64,000 nucleotides of DNA, taken from Dermatemys mawii (taxonomy: Eukaryota; Chordata; Testudines; Dermatemydidae). Made by a program: the position numbers and the translations under genes. The stretch lies in assembly GCA_007922305.1 (NCBI GenBank), contig ML677365.1, forward strand, positions 16,052,293-16,116,292. Reading direction: 5' to 3'. The notes beneath the pieces are model-generated. The model had not been told where the DNA came from, searched no databases, and worked only from the letters and a program-made list of their open reading frames with translations. This document shows, one piece after another, positions 1-12,305 of this stretch (the stretch's first letter is position 1; every line of letters begins with the position of its first letter).

Positions 1-1061
1 AATGAGACAAATCACTGGCTGTTTTCTGTCAATGATCTCATTATGGAGTAAGTACTGATTAGTGCTAGAAAAGTCCCTCCATGTTATCTTCTACTTGCAT
101 GTCCTGCTGTTCTCTGCTGCTCCTAGCCATGGGCAATAGTGTTAGTTAATCACACAGAAGGCATCATGCTCACTTCAGTAAAGGCTTGCCCCTCTCCTGT
201 TGTCTTTGGACAGGAAGAGACAATCTGCCTGTTGGTGATTATAGATCATGTCATGCTAAATAAGTGGTAGCAGTGAATGCTTGAAGAGCAGCCTACTTGT
301 CATGCAGCCAAGTGAAACAAAAGCAGCCAGAGATTCCCCAGGAGTTGCCAGTACAGTAAAGGTTCAGGTGATAGGTGAGAGATCATTGTTGATGGGATTG
401 GGATACTAAACACACAAGTGGAAGAACAGTTTCCAGATTTCTTAATCAGATGCCTGGCCCTAATATAGTCAAACAACACAACTGACAATTGTATGGGACC
501 ATTCCCACGGCAGGTAGGACTGAGTGGCCCCATAGAACTATTTCATGGTTTGTGTGATTGACAGTGTTTTGTAGTAAAAGGGATAGAAAATGAAGATAAG
601 CAAATTAAATGCACACACTCGGCAGGCATAAAGTTGTTGTGTACAGCCTTCGATGAACAGAAGACACTTACCGAGCAGTTTAAAATCACTGCCGGCCAGA
701 AGCCTGGTTCTGAGACACAAAAGTCAAATACGTGAAACAAAGGTCTAGACTAGAGTGTTTGGTTGTGTTGTAACTTGAGTTAACTGATAATCAATTTAAC
801 TGTAAATGTTAGTCTAGATACTCCACAAACAATTGTCCCAGGATGCAAATGTGTTTTCCTTGCTGTGGCTCGGTTTGGGGCTCAGCTCACCATTCTCCAA
901 TCAGTTCCTTTGACGTCAGTGAGACTAGGTGTGTGAGTGAGGCAAACAGCCGTTGAAAACCCACAGGAATCCATAAACTGTCGAGAGCATAATTTGATCC
1001 CCAGAAGCTTTGTTACCTTCTCAGACCTCACTCCCAGTTAAGAGCCCAGCCTGACATTGCG
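1..1061. other. NIPAL2 intron sequence, no feature seen
   Basis: Non-coding DNA upstream of the first visible NIPAL2 exon. I searched for the preceding NIPAL2 exon and did not find it, so it probably lies before the window. Short open frames here resemble no known protein. Confidence 0.5.
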
Positions 1062-1271
1062 TATGTCTACACAGCAAAGAAAAACCTCCAGGCTGTTTCA
1101 TTGCTGTGTAAACATCTGGGCTCAGGCTCAAGCCTGGCTTCTAGGATCCTGCGGGGCAGAAGGTCTCGGAAGCCTACACAGCAATAGAATAGCCCCATAT
1201 ACTGAGCCATGTGAGCCCTGAGTTGGCTGGCACCAGCCAGACATGGCTTTTTCTTTGCTGTTTAGGCAGAC
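1062..1271. mobile_element. MITE-like DNA element
   Basis: The ends are imperfect inverted repeats: GTCTACACAGCAAAGAAAAA on the left, and on the right the complement of GTCTGCCTAAACAGCAAAG. The inside is GC-richer than the flanks and has no coding potential. A second copy with similar ends lies at 49764-50013, which supports a dispersed family. Superfamily is not proven; hAT is likely. Confidence 0.6.
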
Positions 1272-1451
1272 CCACTGAGCCCTGGATGATTTTGCTGGGC
1301 TGCCAGTCATGAAAAACTAATTCTCTTTACGTGTAAGCTGAGCAGCTCAGACATGGCAGCTGTTGAGAGAGAAACACGGATACCCAGGACAAGACCCATA
1401 TTTCAAATGCAATGAGCTGCTTCTAATCTTATTTTCACAATGCCTTCGTAG

Positions 1452-1546
1452 GTGTCTTCTGTCTTTTATTGGCGTGTTTGTAATCACACAAAATCGAGAA
1501 GAGGAGCATTTGCAACTTCCTTATATTGATTGTGGAAACATTCCTG
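1452..1546 (+). CDS. NIPAL2: NIPAL2 penultimate coding exon
   Basis: The acceptor AG is at 1450-1451 and the donor is GTAAGC at 1547-1552. It encodes the end of the last membrane helix (SFIGVFVIT) and the start of the charged tail (NREEEHL, then GNIP). It starts with the third base of a split Gly codon and ends with the first base of another. Confidence 0.87.
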
Positions 1547-1978
1547 GTAAGCATGGTTTTGGAAGTTCTTTGTCAAATATTTGCCAGTCATCTATGTTTA
1601 AAAGTCTAAAGCATCAGGTAATGAACTGGGGAATGAATGAGATGAATTGAAGCAGAAATAGCCTCCAGTCATACTAAATAAACTTACATTTTTCTTAATT
1701 TCTATTCCTATTGATTTTTTTGCAAAGACTTTCTTAAATTCTTAACTGTTGCCACAGCATATCAAAGGAAAACAAAAGGCGAAGGCAATCTAGATTGAAG
1801 AGCCTTTAACGGAAAAATAATGGATTGGCAGAATTGTTTGTTTTTTTTTCATTGAGTTTTTTTGTTTTTTCCCATTCCTACAGGAAAAAAAATGATTGAC
1901 AAAATACAGCCGGATTCAAACAACTTATCCTACGGCACTTTGCATGATGAAGATGACTGGACGAGGGCTCAGAGCTAA
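1452..1978 (+). CDS. NIPAL2: NIPAL2, 3' end of gene (last two coding exons)
   Basis: C-terminal part of NIPA-like domain containing 2, a multi-pass membrane protein of the NIPA family (magnesium transporter-like, drug/metabolite transporter fold). Exon 1452-1546 reads CLLSFIGVFVITQNREEEHL, then a diverged stretch to GNIPG, matching the last transmembrane segment and cytosolic tail start of vertebrate NIPAL2 (LSFLGVFLVT-NREKEHL). Exon 1884-1978 reads KKMIDKIQPDSNNLSYGTLH and continues to a TAA stop at 1976-1978; human has KIQPDS and LSYGTL at the same place. The split glycine codon joins in frame. The tail stops about six residues before the human C-terminus as I recall it. Earlier exons lie left of the window. 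The gene converges on POP1, as in human. Confidence 0.88.
1884..1978 (+). CDS. NIPAL2: NIPAL2 terminal coding exon
   Basis: The acceptor is a long T-rich tract followed by TACAG ending at 1883. The two leading bases complete the Gly codon from the previous exon, giving GKKMIDKIQPDS, then LSYGTLHDEDDWTRAQS and TAA. The tail is acidic and polar with no membrane segment. Confidence 0.88.
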
Positions 1979-2190
1979 GAGCAGCTTCAATTCCAGCTAA
2001 CAAGAGGAACTCTATTCATTGACATCATATTCAGCACCCCGTCTTGACTGCATATATTCAGTGTGTATGTCATGCTATTTTATATTGAAAACCCTTAATG
2101 TTATTTACGTATCCTTAAGTGTCCCCTGTCTATCACAACTGTGCAAAGAGAGCTATAGAGCTAGTAACCATTAAATGGAGCTGGACATTT
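1979..2190 (+). other. NIPAL2: NIPAL2 3' untranslated region (short form)
   Basis: Sequence after the stop. An ATTAAA variant poly(A) signal at 2170-2175 could end a transcript of about 210 nt of UTR. Longer forms cannot be excluded. The end is inferred from this hexamer alone. Confidence 0.4.
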
Positions 2191-2220
2191 TCCTGGTAAA
2201 ATACCTCTTACTGGTGGTAT

Positions 2221-2330
2221 AGGGCCAGGTTTTTAAAGGTGTTTAGATGCCTACAGATGGGATTTTCCAAAGCACCCACTTCACTTGACTGCATTTATAG
2301 GTGCTTAATTCCTTTAAAAATCGGTCATCA
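2221..2330. repeat. Old interspersed repeat fragment
   Basis: Contains the motif series 'ttttaaaggtgtttagatgc ... gggattttccaaagcaccc ... aggtgcttaattcc'. The same word pattern (TAGGCACCT, TTTTC-AAAGCAC) recurs near 9300-9390 and 10735-10850, so it appears to be a dispersed, heavily mutated family. Family name not assigned. Confidence 0.4.
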
Positions 2331-2969
2331 AAATATAGTGTGTTTCTGTGTAAGCATCTGTTGGGAGAAATCCTGCTTGCCTTATTCGTAGAGCTAGTCC
2401 CTATGCCTTCAAAGAAACTACACATGTGAGTAAAGTGAGTGGGATTTGTTCCAATACATAAATATGAATGCATATACATGGTATGTAATTTACATTAAGA
2501 TATGGTAAAAGGCTTGGCATTATCAATTCCTCCAAAGGAGTCCTCTGGGAGGGGAACTTGTCTCTGTCCTACTGGATTGGAGTAGCAAGCAGCTATTTCA
2601 ATACAATCCGTTCTGAGCCTTGCTCCCTCCATCTTCATTAGAAAATATACATTTTTGGTGGGGATTTTGGAAAGGGTGCACACTATTCCAATAGAGAAAT
2701 GGGAAGCCAACCTTCCACTGCTGTTGTATTTTGAATAGGCTTGTCTGGGGGAAAAGTGAGTTCAATATATGGGGTCCAGTCCATGAAGTCAACAAAATGT
2801 TGCGTGGGTAAAAGAATCAGGATCACAAAGGATAAGCCACTGGGCTAAAATATATCTTTTTTTATTTCCTTCAGAAAAAGATTTCCCTGCATTAAGCTGG
2901 AGAGCTAGTATTGGCAGCAGCTGTGGTCATGCAGACTCAGTTTGGGGCTTTGAGGCAAAAAGTCGTAAA

Positions 2970-3125
2970 CCTACTTTAGCTGCCGACTCACACGAGAAAG
3001 TTACTTATGGCCGTAGGGAGCTACATAGCCTCAGTTTCTTCTTCTGTCTGATAATACTAATCTACCTCATGGGTGTGTTGTGAAGATTAGATGGGTGCTC
3101 TGGGGGGAAAGGAGAAGCACTTTAT
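2970..3125 (+). repeat. MIR-like SINE
   Basis: Shows the MIR core order: a degraded 'cacgagaaagttacttatgg', then CCTCAGTTTCTTCTTCTGTC, AATACTAATCTACCTCATGG and GTGTTGTGAAGATTAGATG. These match the MIR consensus words for CCTCAGTTTCCTCATCTGTAA and CCTCATAGGGTTGTTGTGAG with scattered substitutions. Confidence 0.7.
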
Positions 3126-6100
3126 GTGTGTTCAGACTTACTATTTGAATCTTGTACAAAATACTTTTGCTCTTTTTAAAGAACATATCATACGCAGCCA
3201 GCTTCAGTGGGGTCTGGTGAATGATGCTGCCTTTAAACACAATATTCTTGTAATCAGTATTTTTATTTTAGAAGATATCCAGTCAAAGTGACTTCAGTAG
3301 TTTAACATGCTGATTTGTTTATTAGACATGTTGAAGTACCTAGAGAATGGTACATTTTGCTATACATTAATCTCCCTACATCCAAGATTCAGGGAATTTT
3401 TTTATTTATAATTTAAGCTTTTTCAAATTGGGATAGAGTCATGTACCCATGGATTCAATACCACCCTCCCCCACTTTTTCTATTAAAGTTTGAGGAAGCC
3501 GCCCATCTATATCTCCCAATGAATCTTCCAGCAAAAACAGGAAAGACTAGACTTTACATTACTGTTCAACTCCAGTAAAAATGCAGACTTTTTTAGCCTA
3601 CCCTAAAGAATCAAAAGGGTACTAACTGAATTTTTCTTTCTTTTGTAGCTCAACTTTAAGCATACTTTTTACCTGTCAAGTGAAAATGTGTGCTAGAGAT
3701 GGAAATAAGATGTCTATAACTTTCAATGCTGTTATTTTCTAGGAATATTATCTTTTTAAGTATTTGTAGCAGATACATCTCTGAAATTTGTTTCCAAATT
3801 TTGAGAGGGGTGAAGGAGGAAATTTTCACAGGATTTTCTAGTGACAGTAGGAAATTGAATGCAAAATCTCTCGGTAAATCCATTATTTATTTTAAAAGTA
3901 CTGTAATTCTGTGTGACACATCACCTCCTTCTGATGGCTTAATAAAAGATAAAATGATGTTGTATAGATGGGGAGGGGTAACTTTCAGTGTAAAGTTAAG
4001 TGAAATTGATATTGATATATTGATTAAAAGTTCTAGAAGCCAATGATATGTAATTACACAATTAACAGTGGTCATCAAACCTGATATAGAGACTTAGGCA
4101 CACTTCAATTAATCTACATAAATTCACGTTACACTGTTGTAATATATAGTAATGGGCATTTATTGTTCCAGCCCCAAAAAATAAACCTGTCAGTTTCATT
4201 GTGTTCAGAATCCACTTCTAGTCAATTTCAGACTGCACTAGTGATGCATAGGTTGCAAACAGGACAGAGGAGTGTTTGTTAAAACATAAACCTTTCCGTT
4301 GGACTCTTAAAAAAAACACAGAAATGCTCTTTATTGTATTAAGTTTTGTAAGAACCTTTTCTTCCCCCAAGACCAAAATTTTGGGTCAAATGTGACCTAT
4401 GAAACCTGTTCTGCATGTTGAGTCTGCCTAAAGCCTGAATAGGTACAATATAAAATCTACAGAAATAAATATAAGGGTGGCCCAAAGTCAGACCCTCTGA
4501 ATGGTTTCTGTAGCATCTAGTTTGTAAATCTGACAAACCAGGGCTAGCAGAATTGATTCAAGCCTTGTTACACTGTTGATAGACACTGGGGAGGAGGAGG
4601 AGCCAGAACTTTAACTGGAGTATGGGACTTTTGAATTCTAATCATGGCTCTGCCATTGATTCTGCATGGGACTTTTGCAAATGACTTAACCTTTTTCTCT
4701 CTCAAAAGTGCTAGATCCACTTTGGCGGATGGTCACATGGACATGACTAGGAAGCTCAGCCACCTAGATTTGTTTATAATTTTATTCAAAAATTACAGTG
4801 TGTCATCAGTAGACTTTTAGGACCAGATTTTGTGTCATGTAAGTGGTGTCATGTGTCATGTAAGTGGTGCAAAGTGGCCTTAAAATGGCTGGTAATGGCC
4901 ACTTGAGAATCCCCCCTTGAGGAGAACACTCATTTGGTAGCGGCTGGTCTACCTCCCGTACCAGCCACCCCTTCGAGAGGGTGGGGAGCAGTGGTAGGAT
5001 CAGTGTTCTACTACTCCCTACCATCCCCTGCTATAAGATCCCAGAGGCACTTCACACCCATTGCATAAGTCAGAGTTTTTCTCTTGCTGGTTTGGGCCCG
5101 GGAACCAGTTAGAGCTCCCTGCTCACTCCCCTCTTGCTGAGTTGGAGCAGAACAGTTGAAAATCTGCCATTTAGTCTATGTCTGTAAATCTACAATAGTA
5201 AATCTGAAACCAACATTTTTCACTAGGTGATAGCATCATCTCTGGGTAGCCCCATTAGTATTTCCATCTGCAGAGTGGATGGAAATGTATAAGGCATGCT
5301 GAGATTGATACTGGAATTCTGCGTACAGTACTGGTGTCCATATTTTTAAAAGGATGTGACTACAGGGAGGATGCAGAAAAGAGCCATAAATGAATCTAGG
5401 TCTGGAAAACATGCCACAACAGCTGCCACTAAGGGGAAAAACATTTCCAGTTCCAATGGGCTGCATGTGCACATGCCTTAAGTGGAATGGACATGTGCAA
5501 TCATGCAAAGAACTGGGTGAAATTCTAGGGGGCGTGTTCATCAGGAGAGCAGATGGGATAAGCTGAAGGTCCCGTCTAAAACAGTGAATCGATTTCTCAT
5601 GTTACTACTGTTAAAATATGTTCCCGTGCATAGTCATCATGCTGTAGATTGTAAGGATTTTTTTGTTAAAAATAATTAAACATTGTCCAAAGAAAACAAG
5701 ATTACATGGGGAACGGTGATGATTAGTATTTCCATTTAATTCATTCTCTTTATAGCCTTCATTACAGTTCCCTTGTAAAAACACAGAGCATTTATTCTTG
5801 GACCACTAGAGGTTGAAATATTGTGGCAGTTGATGTATTTTATTGCCTTGTGATGCATTGCCAGCAGTAACCTCCACTCACAGGTAGAACTGCCTACTAA
5901 CAGCCTCTGTGTCTTTGTCTTATTCTTGGCTCGCTATGTTAGAGAGGATAAGGGATACTACTGAGCCTGTTAAGTACACTATTAAACCTCAAGGAAATTA
6001 ATTTAAAAAAGGCAGGGGAGGGAGACAAGTTCTGTTCCTGCGTTAACACTGGTTTGGATTTATGGACATCAACTATCGCACAAAGGACAAATGCCAATGC

Positions 6101-7253
6101 TGTTTCTCTGACAAGCTTAATAATTCTGGCAAACACAGTGGTGGCAGTCTCCAGCAAATTGCAATAGAGGAGGCAATGCCTATTCCAGGCTTGGAAAGCT
6201 CCAGCTGAGCATTGGCAAGTGTGGGCATGTGCTGGAGGCTTAAATCAATCAGTTCCATTTTTCCTGATATGACCTAGTGAAATGTAACAATTGGTTTCAT
6301 CATTCATATCCATGGGAAGCAATGTGTGTTTAAGGCATTAACTCTGTGTCCAGCAATAATACAGCAATTTAATGTGAAACAGGGTTAAAGCCACCTGTTT
6401 AATCACATTCTCATTAGGTCTAACTTGAAAACTGTTATCGATTTTCTTTTAAATATCACTTCTGCAGCTCAACTCTCTGTGCCTATAAACCAGACAAGGA
6501 TGCTACCCATGAGCATGGTACCTGAATCTTGTAGCTGACTCTGCTAGAGAATTCCAGCCCCACAAAAATAGTAATAAAGAAAGCCTAAGGATAACTCTAG
6601 TCAATCAGCAATTGAACTGCTTATTTAGAGGCCAGGATGGCAATGCCCTTCTACTTTCAAGGCTAGGAGTAGAGGAGATCTACTGATTGAAAATTACCTG
6701 TGTATTGGATTTAGCTTTTGCCCTGATTGCATATTGTTGGCTGCAAATGGATTATTGCTCTCATGTATCTGTTTGTTATGCAAAGCTGCTCAACCCATAT
6801 GTTTCATGGAGATAGCTGGGGGGACTGTAGGTTGTCACTAACTGGTCAGAGCAAGCATTTCATATTTGTAATGGAACAGTCTGTATGATTGGTCACCTGG
6901 TATGGCTTCTGTTTCCTGTTTGGATGACAGAGCCATGACGCCAGCCCTGATAACAAGGTGGCTGTTTCCAGCATGAACATGCTTTGCTCCCATATCTGCA
7001 TGAAGAGAAAGTTCTTCTACAGCCATTCGTGGAAAGAAAAGTCACATGAAGGTTTAAAGAAAGAGTTCAGATGTAAACAGACTGAAGGGCAAGTTGGCTT
7101 TGTCAAACATGTTTACAAATAGAATTTCTTTTTAGTTGTCCAGCTCTACCATCAGAGTAGATTGAACTGGCTTGTATCACTGTGAAATTCAACATGCCAG
7201 CTGTTCACTTATGTAATACATCTCTATGTGTTCGTTTAATGTCACCAAGTCTT
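3126..7253. other. Intergenic, nothing convincing
   Basis: AT-rich DNA with no exon-like frame. A short MIR-like patch lies near 4640-4705 (gacttaacctttttctctct). No hairpins, tandem arrays or gene remnants stood out. Confidence 0.4.
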
Positions 7254-7428
7254 TAAGGTCTTGTCTGGACTAGGATTTGGAAGAATAGTGTAGACAAGGG
7301 AATGTACCTTTAACATGCATTAAACTGGAACCAATTTATCACACATTAAAAATCACGCCGTGTCCACAGTAGCCTGTTAACACATGTCCATCAGCACCAT
7401 CCAAATCCTAATCTAGTTTAAACCTTAG
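7254..7428. mobile_element. Short MITE-like element
   Basis: About 175 bp with imperfect inverted ends: TAAGGTCTTGTCTGGACTAG at the left and, at the right, the complement of CTAAGGTTTAAACTAGATTA. The innermost part of the repeat is ATTTGG/CCAAAT. No coding capacity. Other elements of the 'gtctacacta' type lie at 10436-10737 and 23316-23773. Confidence 0.55.
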
Positions 7429-8520
7429 TGCTAGTGGGTAGAGATGGAAGAAGCATCATCAGCCTCCTTCAGATGACTCGAAATAGCTACATCTGAACTT
7501 GACCTTAGGCACACACAAATATTCAGTTGAGATAAAACAAACAAACAGCCCAATAGTAGCAAACTATCTGATCAAGTTGCAGACTAAAAATTAGTTTCTT
7601 AAACTATGCTTTCCTATTAAGTGCTATATATCTTGGACTAGAAGATTAAAAACATCACACGCCGAATAGAGTGTCTAGGTGGTTTTGGAATGCACTTTGT
7701 AATGTTACACAACTCAGCACTTTATGATGGTACACAACACAGCATGCATGACTGTTTTGCTGTTGCTACTGTACTATGACTAGTTTAAATTCATATTTTA
7801 ATCTTATTAAATATTAGCATAATTGAATTTGTGGTAGATACCATCATGTTAATCAATCATTCTTATCTGCTCAGGATAGCTGAGTATTTGCAACTGAAAG
7901 CCCAGGCTGAAGAACGCTGAGTGTGGCTATGGTGACTCCTTTTTAATGGCTTTTTTTCCATGTTAAAATGGCTCTTTTCTGATGAAGTCCTGCAAGACCT
8001 CGTATAACAAACAAGGGTTACTGCTCTTTTCCACACACCACATGAAAAACATCCTCCTGCAGCACAGTGTGTAGGGCTGTACAGCTGCTGCAATTTGGAC
8101 TCAGGCACAGCACTGTTCACTTACCACACCACATGCCACTTAGTAAAGCAAACCACCTGTTTCCTGGACAGGCTTCAGCCCCAAGTGTTTGAAACGTTTC
8201 TCCGAGGATGAAATCCATCCAAACCACTGATGGGGAAATGACAGCCTTGGCATTCTTTTCAGCTCCATTCGTTGTTGTGCCATTTGTTGTTCGCTAAAGA
8301 GTTCTGTGGCCTTTAGTCTAGTTTTCCACTGAAACCACAAAAGGGCAGGCCATGCCAAAGTGAAAGAGATTCCTAGTTTCCTGTTTACTAAGCCCCCTCA
8401 TTCCTCAAGTGGGATTGACAAAGTCCCCACTGTGGTGCAGACGAGAGCACCTTTGAAAGAGCAGAAGGGAGGGTAACAAAGAAAAAGCAGATGGGCAGAG
8501 AAACCTGCGTTATCCTTTTG
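7429..8520. other. Intergenic, nothing convincing
   Basis: No gene, exon or structured repeat recognised. Confidence 0.35.
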
Positions 8521-9118
8521 AGCTTGCTATGGCCCTTCTCCTGGGGTGTGTAAAGAAGGTCAGTAGGTCCGCCAGGCCACTGGGGAGCTACTGCCTCTTT
8601 TCACAGCCTTGGTCACACCTCCCAGTTACTGGGGAATTAGGGTCGGGAGGTGTGCGGTCCAGAGGCTGTGGTACATCTCTCAGGCAGAGGAGCGCCGGCA
8701 AAGAGCCTATAGCACGCCCCGCAGGCAGGGGAGTGCCGGCAAGCGTCTGTAGTGCACCCCTCAGGCAAGGGAGGTAGACACCGAGGGGGAGCTGGGGCTC
8801 CGGCGGTTCCTCAGGGTACTCGGCCGCTGGCAGCTCCAGTTCCCCTGCAGCGCCTGCCTCCATCAGCCACAGGTCACTGCTGGGCTCCGGGAGTCCCTCG
8901 GGGTACTCAGCGGCCGGTAGGTCTGGAAACCTCAGTCCTTCACCTAGATCAGGGTTCCCTGGGTCCAGGGCCTCCCCTGGCTTGACAGCAGGGTGAGCAG
9001 GGAGCAGTCTGCATCTGTCTCCCTCCGTGATGCTGCCCTGACTGAGCTAGGGGCCCTGCCCTTTATACTTCCTGTCCCACCCTTCTGCTTCCTGGGGGCG
9101 GGGCCAGCTTCACCAAAG
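8521..9118. repeat. GC-rich interspersed repeat with short internal tandem
   Basis: A sharp GC-rich island about 600 bp long inside AT-rich DNA. At 8659-8780 roughly three diverged units of about 41 bp follow one another (…CAGGCAGAGGAGCGCCGGCA…, …CAGGCAGGGGAGTGCCGGCA…, …CAGGCAAGGGAGG…). It ends in a GGGGGCGGGGCC motif and has overlapping short frames on both strands, typical of high-GC DNA rather than a gene. It could be a turtle-type dispersed repeat or a decayed CpG island. Confidence 0.45.
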
Positions 9119-9611
9119 CATGAAGACTAGAGCTTCTCAACTAAACAGTTGTACAATTGTTTTTCAAAACGAGGCAAAAACAACATATTTTTTGTTAAGC
9201 GCATGCTCAGAAATAGCTGAACCATTTTTGCTGAAGCTTTCAAACACATTCAGCCTGAGGCAGACACAGCATGGAAATGATCAGCCCAAATGGTGGAAGT
9301 CTAGCTTCACAAAGGAACATAGGCATCTAAAGCCAACATTTAGGCACCACTGACATTCACAAACCCACCTCTCAGTTGCTGTTTAACCCTGGAGGTGTTT
9401 AAAGGCCCCTCACTGCGTAAGCTTCCCCTAGCAGGCACATGCAAAGGCACAGATATGTGTAACTTCAGTGCCTTCATGACCAAGCTGGCGTGTGCGCTGG
9501 CCAAGCAAAGGTGCATGCAGGAATACAGTGGGGCAAAAGCTGCCTACCCCCCACAAGGACACGTGTTCCAAACTCCCCACCCCAGAGTGAACACACACAC
9601 ACACCCCGGAA

Positions 9612-9750
9612 GAGTACAGTTCCGGCTTGACAAAGCCCTGGCTGGGATGATTTAGTTGGGGATTGGTCCTGCAATCAGAGCAGGAGGGTTGGACTAGATG
9701 CTCTCCTGAGGTCTCTTCCAACCCTGATATTCTATGATTCTATGATCCTG
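9612..9750 (+). mobile_element. CR1 LINE, 3' end fragment
   Basis: Has GGGATGATTTAGTTGGGGATTGG-type sequence, GGAGGGTTGGACTAGATG, CTCTTCCAACCCTGATATTC and the terminal octamer repeat ATTCTATGATTCTATGAT that ends CR1 elements. Orientation is therefore +. Only the 3' tail is present, the usual result of 5' truncation. Confidence 0.88.
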
Positions 9751-9784
9751 TGGTTGATTGGCATGCAGCTATATGTGTCTCAGT

Positions 9785-9852
9785 TTATTCTAAAGCTCCA
9801 TGCTGAGGGCACTCACCTGAGAAGTGGGTGACCCAGGTTTAACCCCAGGGCT
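9785..9852 (+). repeat. tRNA-like SINE head, degraded
   Basis: 'gagggcactcacctgagaag … gacccaggtttaacccc' resembles the tRNA-derived heads near 54378 and 54631, with a mutated B box (ggtttaacccc for GGTTCRANNCC). Short and old. Confidence 0.4.
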
Positions 9853-10435
9853 GAATTTATAGACAGGCTACTCTGGCAACTGCCTGGGATGCCAGGCTTT
9901 CGGGGGAGGGGTGCCAGGCTTGGGGAGCTGTTTTAGTTATTAGCAACAAAAGAGAACAGAATATTTGAAGTAAAAGGTTTCAGATATTCCAGATGCGGAG
10001 TCATTGTTCACTAAAAACCTAGAAAGTTCTAGCTCTTTGTAGGGGTATTCAAAAGTTTAACGAATGGAGGAGGATGGGCACCAAAGACGCACCTCATCTG
10101 GAGCGTCATTTGATGTAGAGATGGCCCTGCTTAAACCCTCCCTCTGCCTGATTTGGAGCAGGGACATGAAGTCAGATGCCCCAGAGCCATGTGAGTGCCT
10201 GAACTACCAGGCTGCAGGCTCTCCTGTGTATCCATGGTGATGGTGGTGGCAGCGGGCAAGGACCATTTCAATCTCTCCAGCTGGAGCTGTGCCACTTTGT
10301 ATAGATAATTAAATAGGCATTGTAGCAGGGATTTGTGGATCTGGGCCTTAAACCCTATCTCTTTCCTCTGCATTTTACACCTGGCTAGCTTAGGCAGTTC
10401 CTCACTCAGCTTGCTGCCTTCTGAGAATCCCTTTC

Positions 10436-10737
10436 TTAGCCCTGGTCTACACTAGGCAGGGAGGAGGGTCAACCTAAGATACACAACTTCAGCTAGGAGA
10501 CTAGTGTAGCAGAAGGTGACCTATCTTAGGTTGACTTACCTTGCGTCCTCATGGCGCCGGGTTGCTCCCCCGTCAACTCCACTTCCACCTCTCATCTTGG
10601 TGGATTACGGGAATCGAAGGCAGAGCGGTCAGGGATCAATTTATCATGTCTACACTAGATGCGATAAATCGATCCCTAGGTGCGATAGATCGATCACTAC
10701 TTGCCAATGTGGCGGGTAGTGAAGATGTACCCTTAGG
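10436..10737. mobile_element. MITE-like element, 'ctggtctacacta' type
   Basis: About 300 bp. The left end GCCCTGGTCTACACTAGG is matched in inverted form by the right end TAGTGAAGATGTACCCTTAGG. Inside, GTCAACCTAAGATA and CTATCTTAGGTTGAC form a hairpin, and GATAAATCGATC is repeated as GATAGATCGATC. Non-coding; probably a hAT-type non-autonomous element. Confidence 0.6.
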
Positions 10738-11362
10738 CACCTAAATCTCCCCATACAATGCACTGGGAGCTGGGGTGCTTAATTCAGGCAGAGTTTCACT
10801 GCGTGCCTAAGAGTTAGGTGTTGAAACTTTCAGCAATGCTAAGTTGCCTTTGTAAATCTAACTCCTGGTCTTATAATGGAGAGTGTTGAGCAACCTTAAC
10901 CACAGGCAGTGCTACATGCTCTACCTATAATTGGCTTATTCACTCATTTGAAATATTGTATGTAAAGGGAAAAGATAAGCAATAAAATCTAGCAGAGTCT
11001 GTCTGATAAACTGGGTACCGTGTGCCATTTGACTGTACTATTAGCATCCACCAAATACCTGCAGTATTTGCCATATTCATTAGTGTATAACATGTCACAC
11101 CACTAATTGCTGGAATAGCTGCTTTTTTTTCCTTTTTGGTAATCAGCTGTGCAACAGGCACAAATACTATTAATAGTGGAGACACTATTCATTCAGCATG
11201 TAGGAATAATATTCCAACGTAAAAGAAATAGCTTAAACATTTGTCAACACAAAGCATTCGCCAAACCCCAAACCTTGTTAATTGGCTTTTGATATGCTAC
11301 TTAATGGCTTTAAACACACCAAACTGTTAACACAGGCAGATTGCAGTAGTGTCATATGGACC

Positions 11363-11472
11363 AATGCTTCTTAACGACTGGTCTTTGGACTGGCGCTGGT
11401 CCCTGAGATCTTCCTGACACAGTTTGGGAGGGCAGCAAGCCAGTCCCTGGTATCTAAAAGGTAGAGAAACAC
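11363..11472. mobile_element. Degraded hAT-like element fragment
   Basis: 'gcttcttaacgactggtctt … actggcgctggtccctgaga … ctaaaaggtagagaaacac' resembles the ends and inside of the 'cagtggttctcaac' elements seen at 44749-45116. It is shortened and has no clear target-site duplication. Confidence 0.4.
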
Positions 11473-12235
11473 TAATATAGAGGACAGAGTAACCTATGTC
11501 TGAAATACCTACCATAGCATATTGCCATTTAAAATGGGATCAGATGATCTAAACAAAGAGTTGAATTAAAGCACCACAGAAATGTTTTTTAAATGTAAGA
11601 TGTTGTTGTAATCAGAGTTCAACAAATTGTGATGTTAAGGAATCACAGACACCAGAAGAAAGAAACCAGTTCTCATGTTTTCTGCTGACTGCATTGTAAC
11701 AATCAAACGGCTGGTTTAATTTGTTAGCTGTACTGTGAGCCTTTCAGCCATGTGCCTTTAGAATAAGTGAGGGTTAGCTTATAACAGACAGCCTGGTGCC
11801 ATAGCGCAGAGAATGGGCAGCACTTATAGAACTCCTGCAAGATACTTACTGTGCTACAGGGGGGAAATGTGTGTTTTCACTGTGGTCACTTCCCCTTGGC
11901 TGAACTCGTGTAAAGTGGATGCGCAGCAGCCATAAACGCTGCCCTCTGTCCCTCCTGGCAGCTGTCCTGCAGAGAGGGCCTCTTTGGCTCTATGCCAGCC
12001 CCTCTCGGAGCCCCTGCTAGAGGATGCTGGATGAGGCATGGCTGGGGCAAGCCTATATCCTGGCTATTCTCCAGTACTGCAAGCGCCCACAGAGGCTGTA
12101 GCAGTCAAGGTGCATGGTCATCTCAGTGTTACCTTATGCTTCCCCTGACTCTTTTTTTACACACCTGTTGTCTCTCATCTTAGATTTGTATTGCTGGCTC
12201 TTTGGGGCAGGCACCATCTTTTTGGTGGGTGTCGG
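11473..12235. other. Intergenic, nothing convincing
   Basis: No exon, RNA gene or clear repeat recognised. Confidence 0.35.
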
Positions 12236-12305
12236 TACAGCGCCTAGCACAATAGGGTCCTGATCGGGGCTCCGAAGCACTACTGCAATATGTATAATTA
12301 ATATA
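12236..12305 (+). repeat. SINE/L2-like 3' tail fragment
   Basis: 'cagcgcctagcacaataggg tcctgatc … gcactactgcaatatgtata' shares its word order with the longer copy at 24545-24685 (GTGCTAGGCACCATACAAAC). Short relatives also occur near 16505, 16960-17050 and 21740-21800. Family assignment (MIR/L2-type) is by pattern only. Confidence 0.5.
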
